Shown: positions 46,164 through 55,565 of the stretch, one piece after another
Numbering within the stretch: position 1 is the first letter of the stretch
Layout: each line of letters starts with the position of its first letter
From: Bacillota bacterium
GTDB lineage: Bacteria > Bacillota > Negativicutes > Sporomusales > Sporomusaceae
Reading direction: 5' to 3'
Assembly: GCA_017889705.1 (NCBI GenBank)
Contig: JAGGAB010000014.1
Location: 16,968 to 80,967, forward strand
Length of the DNA: 64,000 bases
Position numbers and translations under genes: made by a program
Notes under the pieces: model-generated
What the model saw: the letters and a program-made list of their open reading frames with translations, nothing else
Told to the model about the DNA's origin: nothing
The model's database searches: none

Positions 46164-47444
46164 TTACAGGGCCTGTCGGCGTGACAGTTCCTCTATCTGG
46201 GTAGCTGTATACCGGAGACCAGTTTCTACGGTATCGCAGTATTCCGAAATATAAATTCCCTTTTTCCCTAACTGTTCTTTTGCATGATATCCGATACGCA
46301 TAGTCAATACTGCATTACAATCCTGTAATGCTTCCAGAATTTTATCCCGTCCGCAATCTTCCCCTGTGTCACATTCGGTCATGCCGGCACAATACTGATT
46401 TACAGTCCTAGTTTCACGGAGTTCAAATTCCTTCCCATCACCCTGGTAAATAAGCAATTGCGTAGCATGGCCGAAATGCTGATCAACCAGTTTTCCATGC
46501 TTCGATGTCACGGCAATTTGATAGACTTTACTAGTTTCAGTTTTCGGCACCATACTCTCAGTTATGCGGTTGCACATACGAAATTCCTGGGAACGGTCTT
46601 GACCCAGCAAACCAATGGCATCGGCCCGGCATTGCTGGCAGTGACGCATTTGCTGAATATCCAGTTGACACACATCCCGCAGTGCATTGAGTTCCTTCAT
46701 GCTGGTTTGGGGCAGATGTTCAAAAGCACTGCCTGAAGCAGGAATAAGCGGCATAATATTAGTGACAAAGACCCCTAATTCTTTTACCTTTTTGACAACG
46801 GCCGGTATATGGCTGTCATTAATTCCTTTAATCATGACAATATTGATCTTGACTAAAATACCATGTTTTACCAGGTACTCAATGCCGGCTAGCTGATTGA
46901 CTAACAGCAGTTCTGCCGCTTGAACACCCTCATAGCGTTTTCCTTGGTAGGTCACAAATTTATAGATTTTTGCCCCAATAACCGGATCTAGTGTATTAAC
47001 GGTCACAGTAACATGCTTGATACCTAAAGCAACAATTTCGTGAGCGTATTGGGGCAACAGCAATCCATTTGTTGATAAACAAAAAATAATATCAGGGTTG
47101 ACGGCTTTTATATTCTCGATTGTCTTTTTGGTCAGCGGCCAGTCGGCAAGGGCATCTCCCGGCCCGGCAATACCAACAACACTAAGGTTTTCAATTTCTT
47201 CTTTCACCCATATAAATTTGTCCCGTGCAAAATCTGGTGTCAGCACCTCACTCGTGACACCAGGACGGCTCTCGTTTACGCAGTCAAACTTCCGGTTGCA
47301 ATAATTGCATTGAATATTGCACCGGGGAGCTACCGGCAAGTGCATCCGGGCATATTTATGATGAGCATCTGCAGAATAGCAGGGATGTTGGTTGGTTTTT
47401 TCCAAAACATCAGCACTCATCGTACCCGAGCATACGCAACCCAT
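46164..47444 (-). CDS. NifB-like radical SAM protein with C-terminal NifX-type domain
   Basis: 426 aa from ATG 47444 behind GAGAGGTG. HPCYSADAHHKYARMHLPVA precedes the radical SAM motif CNIQCNYC (Cys 42, 46, 49), the exact NifB arrangement, then CVNESRPGV. Residues about 310-415 form a dinitrogenase-cofactor (NifX/NafY-like) domain (AVTSKHGKLVDQHFGHA). NifB makes the carbide-containing [8Fe-9S-C] precursor of nitrogenase cofactors. It follows the NifH-like gene by 106 bases under leader L4. Together with NifD-like and NifH-like it implies a complex Fe-S-carbide cofactor is built here. Confidence 0.92.
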   Translation of the reverse strand: MGCVCSGTMSADVLEKTNQHPCYSADAHHKYARMHLPVAPRCNIQCNYCNRKFDCVNESRPGVTSEVLTPDFARDKFIWVKEEIENLSVVGIAGPGDALADWPLTKKTIENIKAVNPDIIFCLSTNGLLLPQYAHEIVALGIKHVTVTVNTLDPVIGAKIYKFVTYQGKRYEGVQAAELLLVNQLAGIEYLVKHGILVKINIVMIKGINDSHIPAVVKKVKELGVFVTNIMPLIPASGSAFEHLPQTSMKELNALRDVCQLDIQQMRHCQQCRADAIGLLGQDRSQEFRMCNRITESMVPKTETSKVYQIAVTSKHGKLVDQHFGHATQLLIYQGDGKEFELRETRTVNQYCAGMTECDTGEDCGRDKILEALQDCNAVLTMRIGYHAKEQLGKKGIYISEYCDTVETGLRYTATQIEELSRRQAL

Positions 47445-47550
47445 ACTGTTCACCTCTCTTTTTTGCCCAAGGGCTGGCACAAGCCATGTCTTGCTTATAT
47501 TGTATTTTGGGCAATAAGCCTAGGAACGAGCTTTACTGCAGAAAATTCAC

Positions 47551-48426
47551 TTAGATACCTGCTGCAGCACTGCGAACTTCGCCAGTCTCTATAGCCAGCA
47601 GCTGATCGGCCCACGAAGCTGCCCACTCACGCAATTCAGATGTTTCCAAAGGTGATGGAACTTTTGATTCTGTCGTTTCCACTATTTTTTTCGCTAGGCG
47701 ACTATATACTTTTGCCTGCTCGGAGTCTGGCGCAGCCTCAATAGTTGTTTTCCCTTGAAGCTCAGCCTGCGTCACAGTAACCGACCTAGGCACATACTCT
47801 ACTACCTGGGTTTGTGTCCGCTTAACAAAATCGTCAACAATTTCTTTTGCATAAGGCGCATTAATCGAATTGGCAATCAATCCACCCAGCAGCGCACCAC
47901 CTGAATTGGAGTATTTTTTTATACCTTTAAACAAATTATTAGCTGCATAAATAGCCATAAAATCAGCGGAAGATACAGTAAATACATGTTCTGCAATACC
48001 TTCGCGAATGGGTACGGCAAATCCTCCGCATACCACATCACCTAATACATCGTAAATAACAACATCAAGATCAAGTTCGTCATATACTTTTAATTGTTTG
48101 AGCAATTGAACCGCTGTAATAATTCCCCGTCCGGCGCAGCCAACACCAGGAGCCGGGCCGCCTGCCTCTACGCAATATACGCCATTAAACCCTTTAAAAA
48201 TGACATCTGCCGCTTCCACTTTATTTTTCTCCCGCAGCGTATCAAGCACTGTCGGAATATAAGTGCCCCCCCGCAGCGTATTAGTGGAGTCAGCTTTCGG
48301 GTCGCAGCCAAACTGCATTACTTTTAAACCTTGTTTTGATAACGCAGCACTAATGTTGGACGTTGTGGTTGATTTACCAATACCACCTTTACCATAGATT
48401 GCGATTTGTTTAATCTTTTTGCTCAT
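47551..48426 (-). CDS. NifH-like Fe protein (nitrogenase-like reductase component)
   Basis: 291 aa. P-loop [10 protein letters not shown] (11-20), Switch I Lys/Asp region DPKADST, and both [4Fe-4S] bridging cysteines, Cys97 in [11 protein letters not shown] and Cys133 in [13 protein letters not shown]. These place it in the NifH/BchL/CfbC superfamily. The neighbourhood (NifB-, NifD-, NifK-like, sulfur genes) separates it from chlorophyll synthesis and F430 synthesis. It would transfer electrons with ATP hydrolysis to the NifD-like catalytic component. First gene after leader L4. Confidence 0.95.
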   Translation of the reverse strand: MSKKIKQIAIYGKGGIGKSTTTSNISAALSKQGLKVMQFGCDPKADSTNTLRGGTYIPTVLDTLREKNKVEAADVIFKGFNGVYCVEAGGPAPGVGCAGRGIITAVQLLKQLKVYDELDLDVVIYDVLGDVVCGGFAVPIREGIAEHVFTVSSADFMAIYAANNLFKGIKKYSNSGGALLGGLIANSINAPYAKEIVDDFVKRTQTQVVEYVPRSVTVTQAELQGKTTIEAAPDSEQAKVYSRLAKKIVETTESKVPSPLETSELREWAASWADQLLAIETGEVRSAAAGI

Positions 48427-48455
48427 GTTCTACCCCTCCTGGATTGTTTAAGAAA

Positions 48456-48522
48456 ACAAAAAGGCCAGAATCGCAGTTCCGGAGAACTGTTATTCTGACC
48501 TTCGGTTCATAACCAATCAGTC
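48456..48522 (-). promoter_or_regulatory. Regulon leader element L4 (before nifH-like)
   Basis: Minus strand: GACTGA, stem TTGGTT-atg-AACCGA, AGGTCAGAAT, terminator closed by ATTCTGGCC and T-run. Alternative helix GACT/GGTC replaces GCT/GGC of other copies, and the inner stem is changed on both sides, the best single case of covariation. Promoter TTGTAA (48570-48575) and TATAAT (48547-48552), 17 bases apart. Confidence 0.85.
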
Positions 48523-48668
48523 TATTATTTTTTAAACTTGTAATCTATTATAGCGAGCAAATTCTAAAATTACAAGACACTTGAAGAAATTTTTATGAAT
48601 TTATTTCCTTTCTTGACAACATTCCTTATGAATGATAGCCTATAAGCATATAATTATTAACTTTAATT

Positions 48669-48730
48669 TAGCTGATCAGAATGCCTGAAGGCTAAGTCCG
48701 TCTAAGTTTGACGTACTTTAGCCTTTTTTC
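48669..48730 (+). promoter_or_regulatory. Regulon leader element L5 (before patB-like)
   Basis: TTAGCTGA, stem TCAG-aatgc-CTGA, AGGCTAAGTCCGTC, terminator closed by GACGTACTTTAGCC and TTTTTT. TTAGCT pairs with GGCTAA. A TATAAT at 48649-48654 has TTATGA 17 bases upstream; TTGACA at 48613-48618 is further away. Confidence 0.88.
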
Positions 48731-48782
48731 GTATATCCTTCTCCATTTTGATTAGCTTACTTCTCAAGAATAGGGTGATATT

Positions 48783-49967
48783 ATGGCAAATACAAACTCA
48801 AAAAAATTCGATACTATAATCAGTCGTCAACACAGCGGCAGCACAAAATGGGATGACGCCCCTGCGCTCTTTGGTTCAAGTGACGTGCTACCATTTTGGG
48901 TAGCTGACATGGATTTTTCTTCGCCCCCAGCTGTAACCGAAGCACTTGCAGCCCGGGTTGAGCATGGCATTTTTGGTTACCCTTCTCCTCATTCCTACTC
49001 CTACGACGCCATTGTCGCCTGGCTGGAAAAACGCCACAACTGGAACACCAATCCATCCTGGATGGTAAGCACCCCTGGAGTTGTAACTGCCCTTACTTTA
49101 GCCGTACAGACTTTTACCAAACCTGGCGACAAGGTTATTATTCAACCGCCGGTTTATCCCCCCTTCTTTTCCAGTATACAAAATCAAAACCGCCTTGTAC
49201 TGGAAAATCCATTGGTTTATGAAAACGGCAGTTATCACATAGATTTTGATGACTTAGCCAGCAAAGCTAAAGAAGCCAAACTTCTGATTTTATGCAGCCC
49301 ACACAATCCTGTTGGCCGGGTTTGGTCACGTTCAGAATTAACTCAGTTGTTAAAAATCTGCACAGAAAATAATATCTTAGTCGTTGCTGATGAAATTCAT
49401 GGTGATTTGGTATACACTGGCCATCAATACATACCGCTTGGCTCCTTAGATGCAACTAGCAAAGACCAAATAATTTCACTTACTGCCCCCAGTAAAACCT
49501 TTAACACCGCCGGCCTCTATACGTCGATTGCCATCATTCCGAATGATAAATTACGCAGCCAATTCTCGCGAGTTGTCCAGCAACTGGGAATTAACAAAAG
49601 CAATGTGTTTGGCATTACCGCACTGGAAGCCGCTTATCGCCATGGCGCGCCCTGGCTTGATGAGCTGCTGGTCTATCTGGAAGGCAACGCCGATTTCCTT
49701 ACGGATTTTATTGCCACAAATATTCCTGCCATTAAAGTTGATAAACCGCAGGGCACTTATTTGGCCTGGCTGGATTGCCGCAATTTAAAGCTTTCTCAGA
49801 AGGAACTCAGCAAGTTTTTTGCGCAGCAGGCTAAGGTTGGGCTTAATGACGGCGCAACCTTTGGCTCTCAGGGCAACGGCTTTATGCGACTTAATTTTGG
49901 CTGCCCACGTCCGCTGTTAGCCGAAGGACTTAATCGCATTGCTCAGGCAGTTAAGCAATTAAGGTAA
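48783..49967 (+). CDS. PatB/MalY-type cystathionine beta-lyase (C-S lyase aminotransferase)
   Basis: 394 aa. Fold type I PLP enzyme of the MalY/PatB group: LPFWVADMDFSSPPAV at the start, CSPHNPVGRVWS, VVADEIHGDLVY and the PLP lysine in APSKTFNTAGLY. These enzymes cleave the C-S bond of cystathionine, cysteine or S-substituted cysteines, releasing thiols, pyruvate and ammonia. Behind leader L5 and followed 19 bases later by a small secreted Cys-Cys protein. Confidence 0.93.
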   Translation: MANTNSKKFDTIISRQHSGSTKWDDAPALFGSSDVLPFWVADMDFSSPPAVTEALAARVEHGIFGYPSPHSYSYDAIVAWLEKRHNWNTNPSWMVSTPGVVTALTLAVQTFTKPGDKVIIQPPVYPPFFSSIQNQNRLVLENPLVYENGSYHIDFDDLASKAKEAKLLILCSPHNPVGRVWSRSELTQLLKICTENNILVVADEIHGDLVYTGHQYIPLGSLDATSKDQIISLTAPSKTFNTAGLYTSIAIIPNDKLRSQFSRVVQQLGINKSNVFGITALEAAYRHGAPWLDELLVYLEGNADFLTDFIATNIPAIKVDKPQGTYLAWLDCRNLKLSQKELSKFFAQQAKVGLNDGATFGSQGNGFMRLNFGCPRPLLAEGLNRIAQAVKQLR

Positions 49968-49986
49968 CGAAAGAGGGAGTTATTTG

Positions 49987-50190
49987 ATGATCAAAAAGAT
50001 TACTTTACTGGGGACACTAGCTGCTTTGTTTACTCTTGCCAATGCTTTTGCCGCTGCGTCGCCTACCCTGGAAGCGGCAGTTAGCCAGCTTTCGCCTGCC
50101 ACTACCAGGTATACAGCCGATAGTTCTGTCAAAGTTGATCATGAAAAGTCAGAAAAGAAATGCTGCAAAGACAGTGACGAGAACGAATAA
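49987..50190 (+). CDS. Small secreted protein with C-terminal Cys-Cys motif
   Basis: 67 aa from ATG 49987 behind AGAGGGAG. Signal peptide MIKKITLLGTLAALFTLANA-type with an Ala-X-Ala site near residue 23, then a short mature region ending EKKCCKDSDENE. The adjacent cysteines in a charged tail could bind a metal or carry sulfur in the periplasm. No family recognised. Cotranscribed with the PatB-like gene. Confidence 0.65.
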   Translation: MIKKITLLGTLAALFTLANAFAAASPTLEAAVSQLSPATTRYTADSSVKVDHEKSEKKCCKDSDENE

Positions 50191-50218
50191 CGCTAAAAAA
50201 ACATGCTATACAGTAAGA

Positions 50219-50266
50219 CAAGAAAGCATAACTTCATTTTTTTGAAGTTATGCTTTCTTACTTTTT
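50219..50266. terminator. Intrinsic terminator
   Basis: AAGAAAGCATAACTTCA / TGAAGTTATGCTTTCTT perfect hairpin, serving the rightward PatB-like unit and the leftward rhodanese unit. Confidence 0.92.
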
Positions 50267-50280
50267 GCCACAGCTATAGC

Positions 50281-50775
50281 TTACTTGTGATGAGCCGATG
50301 GTGGGCAGCAAGCTTTTGCATGAGCACTATTGTCATACTTTAACCAAGCATCTACCCCACCTTTTACAAGCCAACCGTCATAATCATGAGTACGAAGTGC
50401 AAAAACAGTATAAGCAGCGTTAGTATCCACATCACTAATCACATATATGTTTTTATTTTTAGCTAGTTCACTAAAGCGGTCATGTAGTTCGTTAAGTGGA
50501 ATATTAACAGCTCCCGCCACTGGTTTTTCCTTAAAAACAGCCGCTTCTCTTACATCCAAAATAATTATATCCTGGTTCTTTTTTAAACTTTCTTTTGCTT
50601 GTTGAACCTCAACTGCAAAGCCGTTATTTCCCGGCACCGATTTCAAAAAACCGTCTACTGCCTGGTGAAGTGTTTTACTTTCCGGTTGTTTTTCATGCTG
50701 TGCCTGAGCCAGCACCGGAAGTGCTGTAATGAAAAATGCCAGCAAAAAGACGCTCGTTATCCATGTTTTTTTCAT
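50281..50775 (-). CDS. Exported rhodanese-like protein without catalytic cysteine
   Basis: 164 aa from ATG 50775 behind AAGGAG. Signal peptide (KKTWITSVFLLAFFITALPV, Ala-rich cleavage region). Rhodanese fold: IIILDVREAAVFKEKPVAGAVNIPL, then YDGWLVKGGVDAWLKY. At the site where rhodaneses carry the active Cys loop the sequence is YVISDVDTNAAYTV, with no Cys, so thiosulfate sulfurtransferase activity is not expected. The C-terminus AKACCPPSAHHK has a Cys-Cys and three His, similar in idea to the nearby 67-residue protein. Controlled by leader L6. Confidence 0.82.
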   Translation of the reverse strand: MKKTWITSVFLLAFFITALPVLAQAQHEKQPESKTLHQAVDGFLKSVPGNNGFAVEVQQAKESLKKNQDIIILDVREAAVFKEKPVAGAVNIPLNELHDRFSELAKNKNIYVISDVDTNAAYTVFALRTHDYDGWLVKGGVDAWLKYDNSAHAKACCPPSAHHK

Positions 50776-50874
50776 ATCATTCTTCTCCTTCAATTTATTT
50801 TTTACCGTTTAACTCCGTGTACTATACCAACAATTCACCTCCTTAAAACCATCACCAAATCTGACTAGTTTTAA

Positions 50875-50942
50875 AAAAGTAAAAGGCCGGAAATACCCTC
50901 TTCAGGATATATCCAGCCTTTAGTTTTTTATCTAATCAGCTA
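50875..50942 (-). promoter_or_regulatory. Regulon leader element L6 (before the rhodanese-like gene)
   Basis: Minus strand: TAGCTGA, stem TTAG-ataaaaaa-CTAA, AGGCTGGATAT, terminator closed by ATTTCCGGCC and TTTTA. TAGCT pairs with GGCTG. Consensus promoter TTGACA (50984-50989), 17-base spacer, TATAAT (50961-50966). Confidence 0.88.
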
Positions 50943-51006
50943 CGATATTATTTTTCACCCATTATAATTGGGATGAAAATCTTTGTCAATATCCTCCATT
51001 TTTCTG

Positions 51007-51645
51007 TCAAAAAGAAATTAACCCATTCTTGTAAGCAAAGGCGATAAGCTGCATGCGATTTTGCAAATGCAGCTTATCCATAATATTACGCAAATGATTT
51101 TTAACTGTACTTTCACTAATACACAAGTTTTCGCCAATTTCTTTATTGCTCATCCCCTGGCTAACCAACTGAAGGACTTCCAGTTCCCGCTCAGATACCC
51201 TATTGTTTGACACATTAGGCTTTGGAATAGAAAATTCCTGTAATATCTTAGCCGCCAGCGCCCGGGAAATAGGAGCTTCACCCTGCACAATACTAATAAT
51301 ATAATCAATCCAATACTCGGGTTCCATGTTTTTTAACAGATATCCTTGGGCACCTTTTTTGATGGCTTCAAAAAAATCCTGCACATCGTCAGACACACTT
51401 AGAATAACAATTTTCACGTACGGCATTTCTTCTTTTATCAGCCTGGTGGCTTCCAAACCACCGATTCCCGGCATATTAATATCCATCAAAATAATATCAG
51501 GCATAAGTATCCTGGCTTGCTCCAATGCTTCCTGTCCGTTGGTAGCTTCCCCGGCAATAGCAAATTGGGGATGAGTTGAGAGAATACTGGCAATGCCTTT
51601 GCGTGATAGCAAATTATCGTCTACAACCAATACTCTAATACTCAT
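51007..51645 (-). CDS. NarL/FixJ-type response regulator
   Basis: 212 aa from ATG 51645 behind GGGGGAA. Receiver domain VLVVDDN with phospho-acceptor Asp55 in IILMDINMPG and Lys in the C-terminal strand; LuxR-type HTH at about 150-205 (SERELEVLQLVSQGMSNKEI, ISESTVKNHLRNIMDKLH). Thirteen bases after the sensor kinase gene, forming a two-component operon. No leader element of the repeated type precedes it, so it may be the regulator rather than a member of the regulon. Confidence 0.95.
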   Translation of the reverse strand: MSIRVLVVDDNLLSRKGIASILSTHPQFAIAGEATNGQEALEQARILMPDIILMDINMPGIGGLEATRLIKEEMPYVKIVILSVSDDVQDFFEAIKKGAQGYLLKNMEPEYWIDYIISIVQGEAPISRALAAKILQEFSIPKPNVSNNRVSERELEVLQLVSQGMSNKEIGENLCISESTVKNHLRNIMDKLHLQNRMQLIAFAYKNGLISF

Positions 51646-51658
51646 AGTTTGTTTCCCC

Positions 51659-52492
51659 CTATACATTCAGACTAATCGTAGCTGTCGTTCCCTGCCCAGG
51701 AGCACTCTTCATCGTTAACTGCCCACCTATCCCCCGGACATCCTCTTCCAAAATCTTCAATCCAAAGGACAGGCCGTGCTTCTTTATACTCTCTGTCGGC
51801 AATCCTTTGCCATCATCGCGGACTATCATAAAAAATTGATTATCTATCATTTCAAAACTAACATCTACATGCCTGGCATCAGCATGTTTGCGAATGTTTT
51901 GCAGAAGTTCCTGCAGTATGCGAAATAATCTATTTTGTACCTGTGAACTTAGGTTGCCACCGGCATTGTTTGTTATTGTCAAATCAACCGTTACATCGCC
52001 GTCCTCCTGATAATCGGCAATATATTTCCGGACAGCCTCCGATAAATTTATTTTCTCTTGCGGATCTTTCTGCAAAACAAAAATATGCTGCCTGATATCA
52101 GTATCTGTCAGTTTAATGGCTTCTTTTACTTCCCTAACGGCTTCCCATGGCTCCTGTTTTTGGCGCAGAGCGTTTTCAATTTCCGCCATTTTTATATTCA
52201 TAAAAAACAAGGCCTGGGCCACACTATCATGAAGTTCCCTGGCAATTCTATATCGTTCCTGTAAAACCGCAGTTTCTTCTTTTTCCTTTTGCAATTTGCT
52301 ATATAAGTTCTCTATCAACATGGAAATCCCGTGAAAATATATAAAAACCAACACACCAGTTACTATGGCAACCAAAACATTGCCCCAGTCCATCGAAATC
52401 ACATGCAAAAACTGATGTCGTAAAAATTCGAATGCACCAATCAATACAGCTGCTATCAATGCCGAAAGCCATTTCATTGTCCTTATATTCAT
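51659..52492 (-). CDS. NarX/DegS-type sensor histidine kinase
   Basis: 277 aa from ATG 52492 behind GGGGTGA. Two membrane spans in residues 8-60 with almost no extracytoplasmic domain, then HisKA_3 dimerisation with phospho-His in RIARELHDSVAQALFFM and a HATPase with ILQELLQNIRKHA and RDDGKGLP. Lacking a sensor domain, it may sense within the membrane or through a partner protein. Confidence 0.94.
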   Translation of the reverse strand: MNIRTMKWLSALIAAVLIGAFEFLRHQFLHVISMDWGNVLVAIVTGVLVFIYFHGISMLIENLYSKLQKEKEETAVLQERYRIARELHDSVAQALFFMNIKMAEIENALRQKQEPWEAVREVKEAIKLTDTDIRQHIFVLQKDPQEKINLSEAVRKYIADYQEDGDVTVDLTITNNAGGNLSSQVQNRLFRILQELLQNIRKHADARHVDVSFEMIDNQFFMIVRDDGKGLPTESIKKHGLSFGLKILEEDVRGIGGQLTMKSAPGQGTTATISLNV

Positions 52493-52748
52493 AAAATCAC
52501 CCCAAAAACTCTGGTCCTCACATTTCAACGTCCAGTGCACAACATATCATTTTGAATAATGTAATCGCAAACAGAAAGTTTGTCAACCATATGCTGGAAT
52601 ATTTCCCTCATCACAGCCTCCTAATTCTCGCTTGTACACAATAGTACTTTTATCCAAAATAATAGTACTTTTGGACAGTAGACACTAACAATAGCCCCTG
52701 TGGTATTATAAATATACAATTTAACCCGGTTATTTCGGTTATGTTCAT

Positions 52749-52815
52749 TCTGGTTGATTAGTTAAAAACTAAAGGCCGGATTTGTCTAAAGACAAATCCG
52801 GCCTTTTATTTTTTC
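52749..52815 (+). promoter_or_regulatory. Regulon leader element L7 (before the TonB-dependent receptor)
   Basis: CTGGTTGA, stem TTAG-ttaaaaa-CTAA, AGGCCGGATTTGTC, terminator closed by GACAAATCCGGCC and TTTTATTTTTT. CTGGTT can pair with GGCCGG; here the outer helix differs from TTAGCT/GGCTAA in both strands. Confidence 0.88.
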
Positions 52816-52889
52816 ATTTACTGAATAGAAAATAGCCGGAAACCAGGTGAAAATAGTTCTAGCAAATTCGTAATCAGGAGGCTCTTATC

Positions 52890-54851
52890 ATGAACAAAAC
52901 ATCTACGTTTATATTTTCTTTATTGCTTCTGGTAGCCACAGCAACACATGAAACAGTTGCTCTGGCTGCCGAAGAAGAAAAAAAAGAAGCTAAGGAACCC
53001 TTCACGGTTGAAGAAACGGTAGTAACCGCCCCGGCAGTGACCGATACGCTGACTGTTGAAACAGATCCCAAATTACCCCGTCAGCCTGTTCCAGCCAATG
53101 ACGGCGGCGGCTATCTGAAAAATATTCCGGGGTTTTCTGCAGTACGAAAAGGCGGTTCAGGCACAGACCCCACCTTTCGGGGGCTGGGCGGAACACGCCT
53201 CAATATTTTACTTGACGGCACTTACCTGCAGGGGGGCTGCGGCGGGCGAATGGATCCACCTACGGCCTATATTTTTCCCGAATCGTACAGTAAGATTACC
53301 GTATTGAAAGGCCCGGAGACTGTACTATATGGTGGTGGCAATATTGCAGGAACCGTACTATTTGAACGGAGTACCCCTCGTTTTGAAAAACCTGAGGTAC
53401 GAGTGAACACCAGCTTACTAACAGGCAGTTACGGCCGGAATGATGAACTTTTAGACGTGACAGCCGGCGATACTAAAGGTTATGTAAGAATTATCAGATC
53501 TCGCTCTCATGCAGATGATTATACAGACGGCAGCGACAACAAATATCATTCTTTTTACACCCGCAACAGCCTAACCGCTATATTAGGATATACGCCTGAC
53601 ACTAATACACTGTACGAATTTACGGTAGATAATAGCACTGCCCAGGCCGCCTACGCCGACCGCATGATGGATGGCAGTAAATTCGACCGCAATGATTATA
53701 GTTTTAAATTTGAAAAAAATAATCTCTCCCCTCATCTTAACCGCATTTCTTTTAGTGCCTACCACAACTATATCGACCATGTTATGGATAATTACTCATT
53801 GCGCACAAGCAATATGAAAAGTGCCAGCAACCCTGACCGTACCACCACTGGTGCGAGGCTGGCGGCTGATTTAACACTTAACGCGCACACTACCGCAACC
53901 GTCGGCCTCGATTACCAAAAAAATAAACATACCACCCGCAGCGGTGCAAATTATCAATCAGCCGCCCGTATACCAGATATGACTTTTGAAAACTATGGCA
54001 TCTTCGGCGACTTCAATCATAGTATCAATCCGCACTCACGCCTAAAAAGCGGCGTAAGGGTTGATTTTCTTGATGTAAAAAATCAAAAAACCTCTGACAG
54101 TGACAATAATACAACCTACGGCGCTTTCGTAAGGTATGAGCATGACTTAAAAAACGCGCCGATAACAGCTTATGTAGGGCTTGGGCATGCCGAGCGGCCA
54201 GCCGACTGGTGGGAAAGAAACAGATCATTTTCACTGAAACCCGAAAAAAACACCCAGCTTGACACCGGTCTGATTTACCATTCCGGCAAACTAAAAACCA
54301 GCCTGTCACTGTTCTACTCCAAAATTAACGACTTCATCCTGCTTACGAATAAAAACACCTCCGCCACCAATGTAAATGCCACACTCTATGGCGGTGAAGC
54401 AGAAGCTACTTATTCATTATCCGACAATTGGAAGGCTATCGCCACGTTAGCCTATACACGCGGCAATAACGATACCACCGGCGGTTCCTTGCCACAAATC
54501 GCTCCTTTAGAAGGTACGCTGAGCCTAAACTATACCAAAGATAAATTTGGCGCCGGCCTCCTCTGGCGGTGCGTTGCCGCTCAAAACCACGTTTCATTAA
54601 ATAACGGCAATGAGATGGGCTATGACCTTGGTCCCTCGGCCGGGTTTGGCACTCTGTCTGCCAATTTGTCTTATCATCCTACCAAGAACCTGCTTATCAG
54701 CGCCGGCGTAGACAATTTGTTTGATAAAACCTATGCCGAATATATCAGCAAGTCGACAAGTTCATCTATGGCCAATTTAGGTTTACCTGTTACATTCCGG
54801 ATAAATGAACCTGGGCGCACCTTCTGGCTGAAAACCAGCTATAGTTTCTAA
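52890..54851 (+). CDS. TonB-dependent outer membrane receptor, OprC/NosA copper-receptor type
   Basis: 653 aa with signal peptide, plug domain and 22-strand barrel ending in aromatic Phe (TSYSF). The plug contains GGCGGRMDPPTAYIFPES, typical of the TonB-dependent copper receptor family. In OprC copper is bound by CxxxM and HxM; here these are Cys117-Met121 and His297-Met299 (DHVMD). The region also has the TonB-box-like VEETVVTA near residue 40. Its own exbB, exbD and tonB follow. Copper uptake is the best-supported function; import of another soft-metal or thioether ligand is an alternative. Confidence 0.88.
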   Translation: MNKTSTFIFSLLLLVATATHETVALAAEEEKKEAKEPFTVEETVVTAPAVTDTLTVETDPKLPRQPVPANDGGGYLKNIPGFSAVRKGGSGTDPTFRGLGGTRLNILLDGTYLQGGCGGRMDPPTAYIFPESYSKITVLKGPETVLYGGGNIAGTVLFERSTPRFEKPEVRVNTSLLTGSYGRNDELLDVTAGDTKGYVRIIRSRSHADDYTDGSDNKYHSFYTRNSLTAILGYTPDTNTLYEFTVDNSTAQAAYADRMMDGSKFDRNDYSFKFEKNNLSPHLNRISFSAYHNYIDHVMDNYSLRTSNMKSASNPDRTTTGARLAADLTLNAHTTATVGLDYQKNKHTTRSGANYQSAARIPDMTFENYGIFGDFNHSINPHSRLKSGVRVDFLDVKNQKTSDSDNNTTYGAFVRYEHDLKNAPITAYVGLGHAERPADWWERNRSFSLKPEKNTQLDTGLIYHSGKLKTSLSLFYSKINDFILLTNKNTSATNVNATLYGGEAEATYSLSDNWKAIATLAYTRGNNDTTGGSLPQIAPLEGTLSLNYTKDKFGAGLLWRCVAAQNHVSLNNGNEMGYDLGPSAGFGTLSANLSYHPTKNLLISAGVDNLFDKTYAEYISKSTSSSMANLGLPVTFRINEPGRTFWLKTSYSF

Positions 54852-54941
54852 TGTGTTAAAAACCAAAGTAAAATGTTGTCAATACACCACCTGCCTGCAA
54901 TTTTCTTTAATGGAGAATATTTTAGCAAAGGAGATCTGTTT

Positions 54942-55565
54942 ATGGATTTATCAACAACGCTCCAGCTTTTCAGCAAGGGCGGGCTAGTTATGTATCCCCT
55001 GCTGGCATGCTCAATACTTTCATTTGCCATCGGTTTGGAACGTTTTCTATTTCACCGCGTTCACCATACAGATACCACAGCCTTTTTATTTTTAATTAAA
55101 CCAGCCCTCGACCAGCACGATTGGAACAAAATACAAGAAATATGCCAATCTGTTAGCGGTGACATAGCTAGAATTTTAGAACATTCCCTTGCAGAACATC
55201 CGAATAATCCTCAAACGTTGCAGCAAATTTTAGAAACAAAATCGTCGCTTGCCGCAGCACGTTTACGGGAAAGGCTAAGCACCCTGGAAAACATTGTTAC
55301 AGTAGCCCCTTTGCTGGGTTTATTAGGTACTGTTGTCGGTATGATACACACTTTCGGTGCTATAACACTTCAGTCCGGGCAACCCCATGCTATCACCGGC
55401 GGAGTCGGAGAAGCTTTAGTGGCTACTGGCACTGGATTAAGTGTAGCCATATTTGCCTTTGTGATTCACAGCTATTTTGTCAACAGACTGGATAAAGAGA
55501 TTACCAATATGGAAGAAGTGTTTGGAAATATACTAATTCACTTTACCCGGAATAAGCACTTATGA
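54942..55565 (+). CDS. exbB: ExbB/TolQ/MotA family proton channel protein
   Basis: 207 aa from ATG 54942 behind AAGGAG. Three membrane spans: MYPLLACSILSFAIGLERF, APLLGLLGTVVGMIHTFGAI and TGLSVAIFAFVIHSYF; the MotA_ExbB motif LLGLLGTVVGM is intact. Forms the stator with ExbD that energises TonB. Overlaps exbD by four bases. Confidence 0.95.
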   Translation: MDLSTTLQLFSKGGLVMYPLLACSILSFAIGLERFLFHRVHHTDTTAFLFLIKPALDQHDWNKIQEICQSVSGDIARILEHSLAEHPNNPQTLQQILETKSSLAAARLRERLSTLENIVTVAPLLGLLGTVVGMIHTFGAITLQSGQPHAITGGVGEALVATGTGLSVAIFAFVIHSYFVNRLDKEITNMEEVFGNILIHFTRNKHL

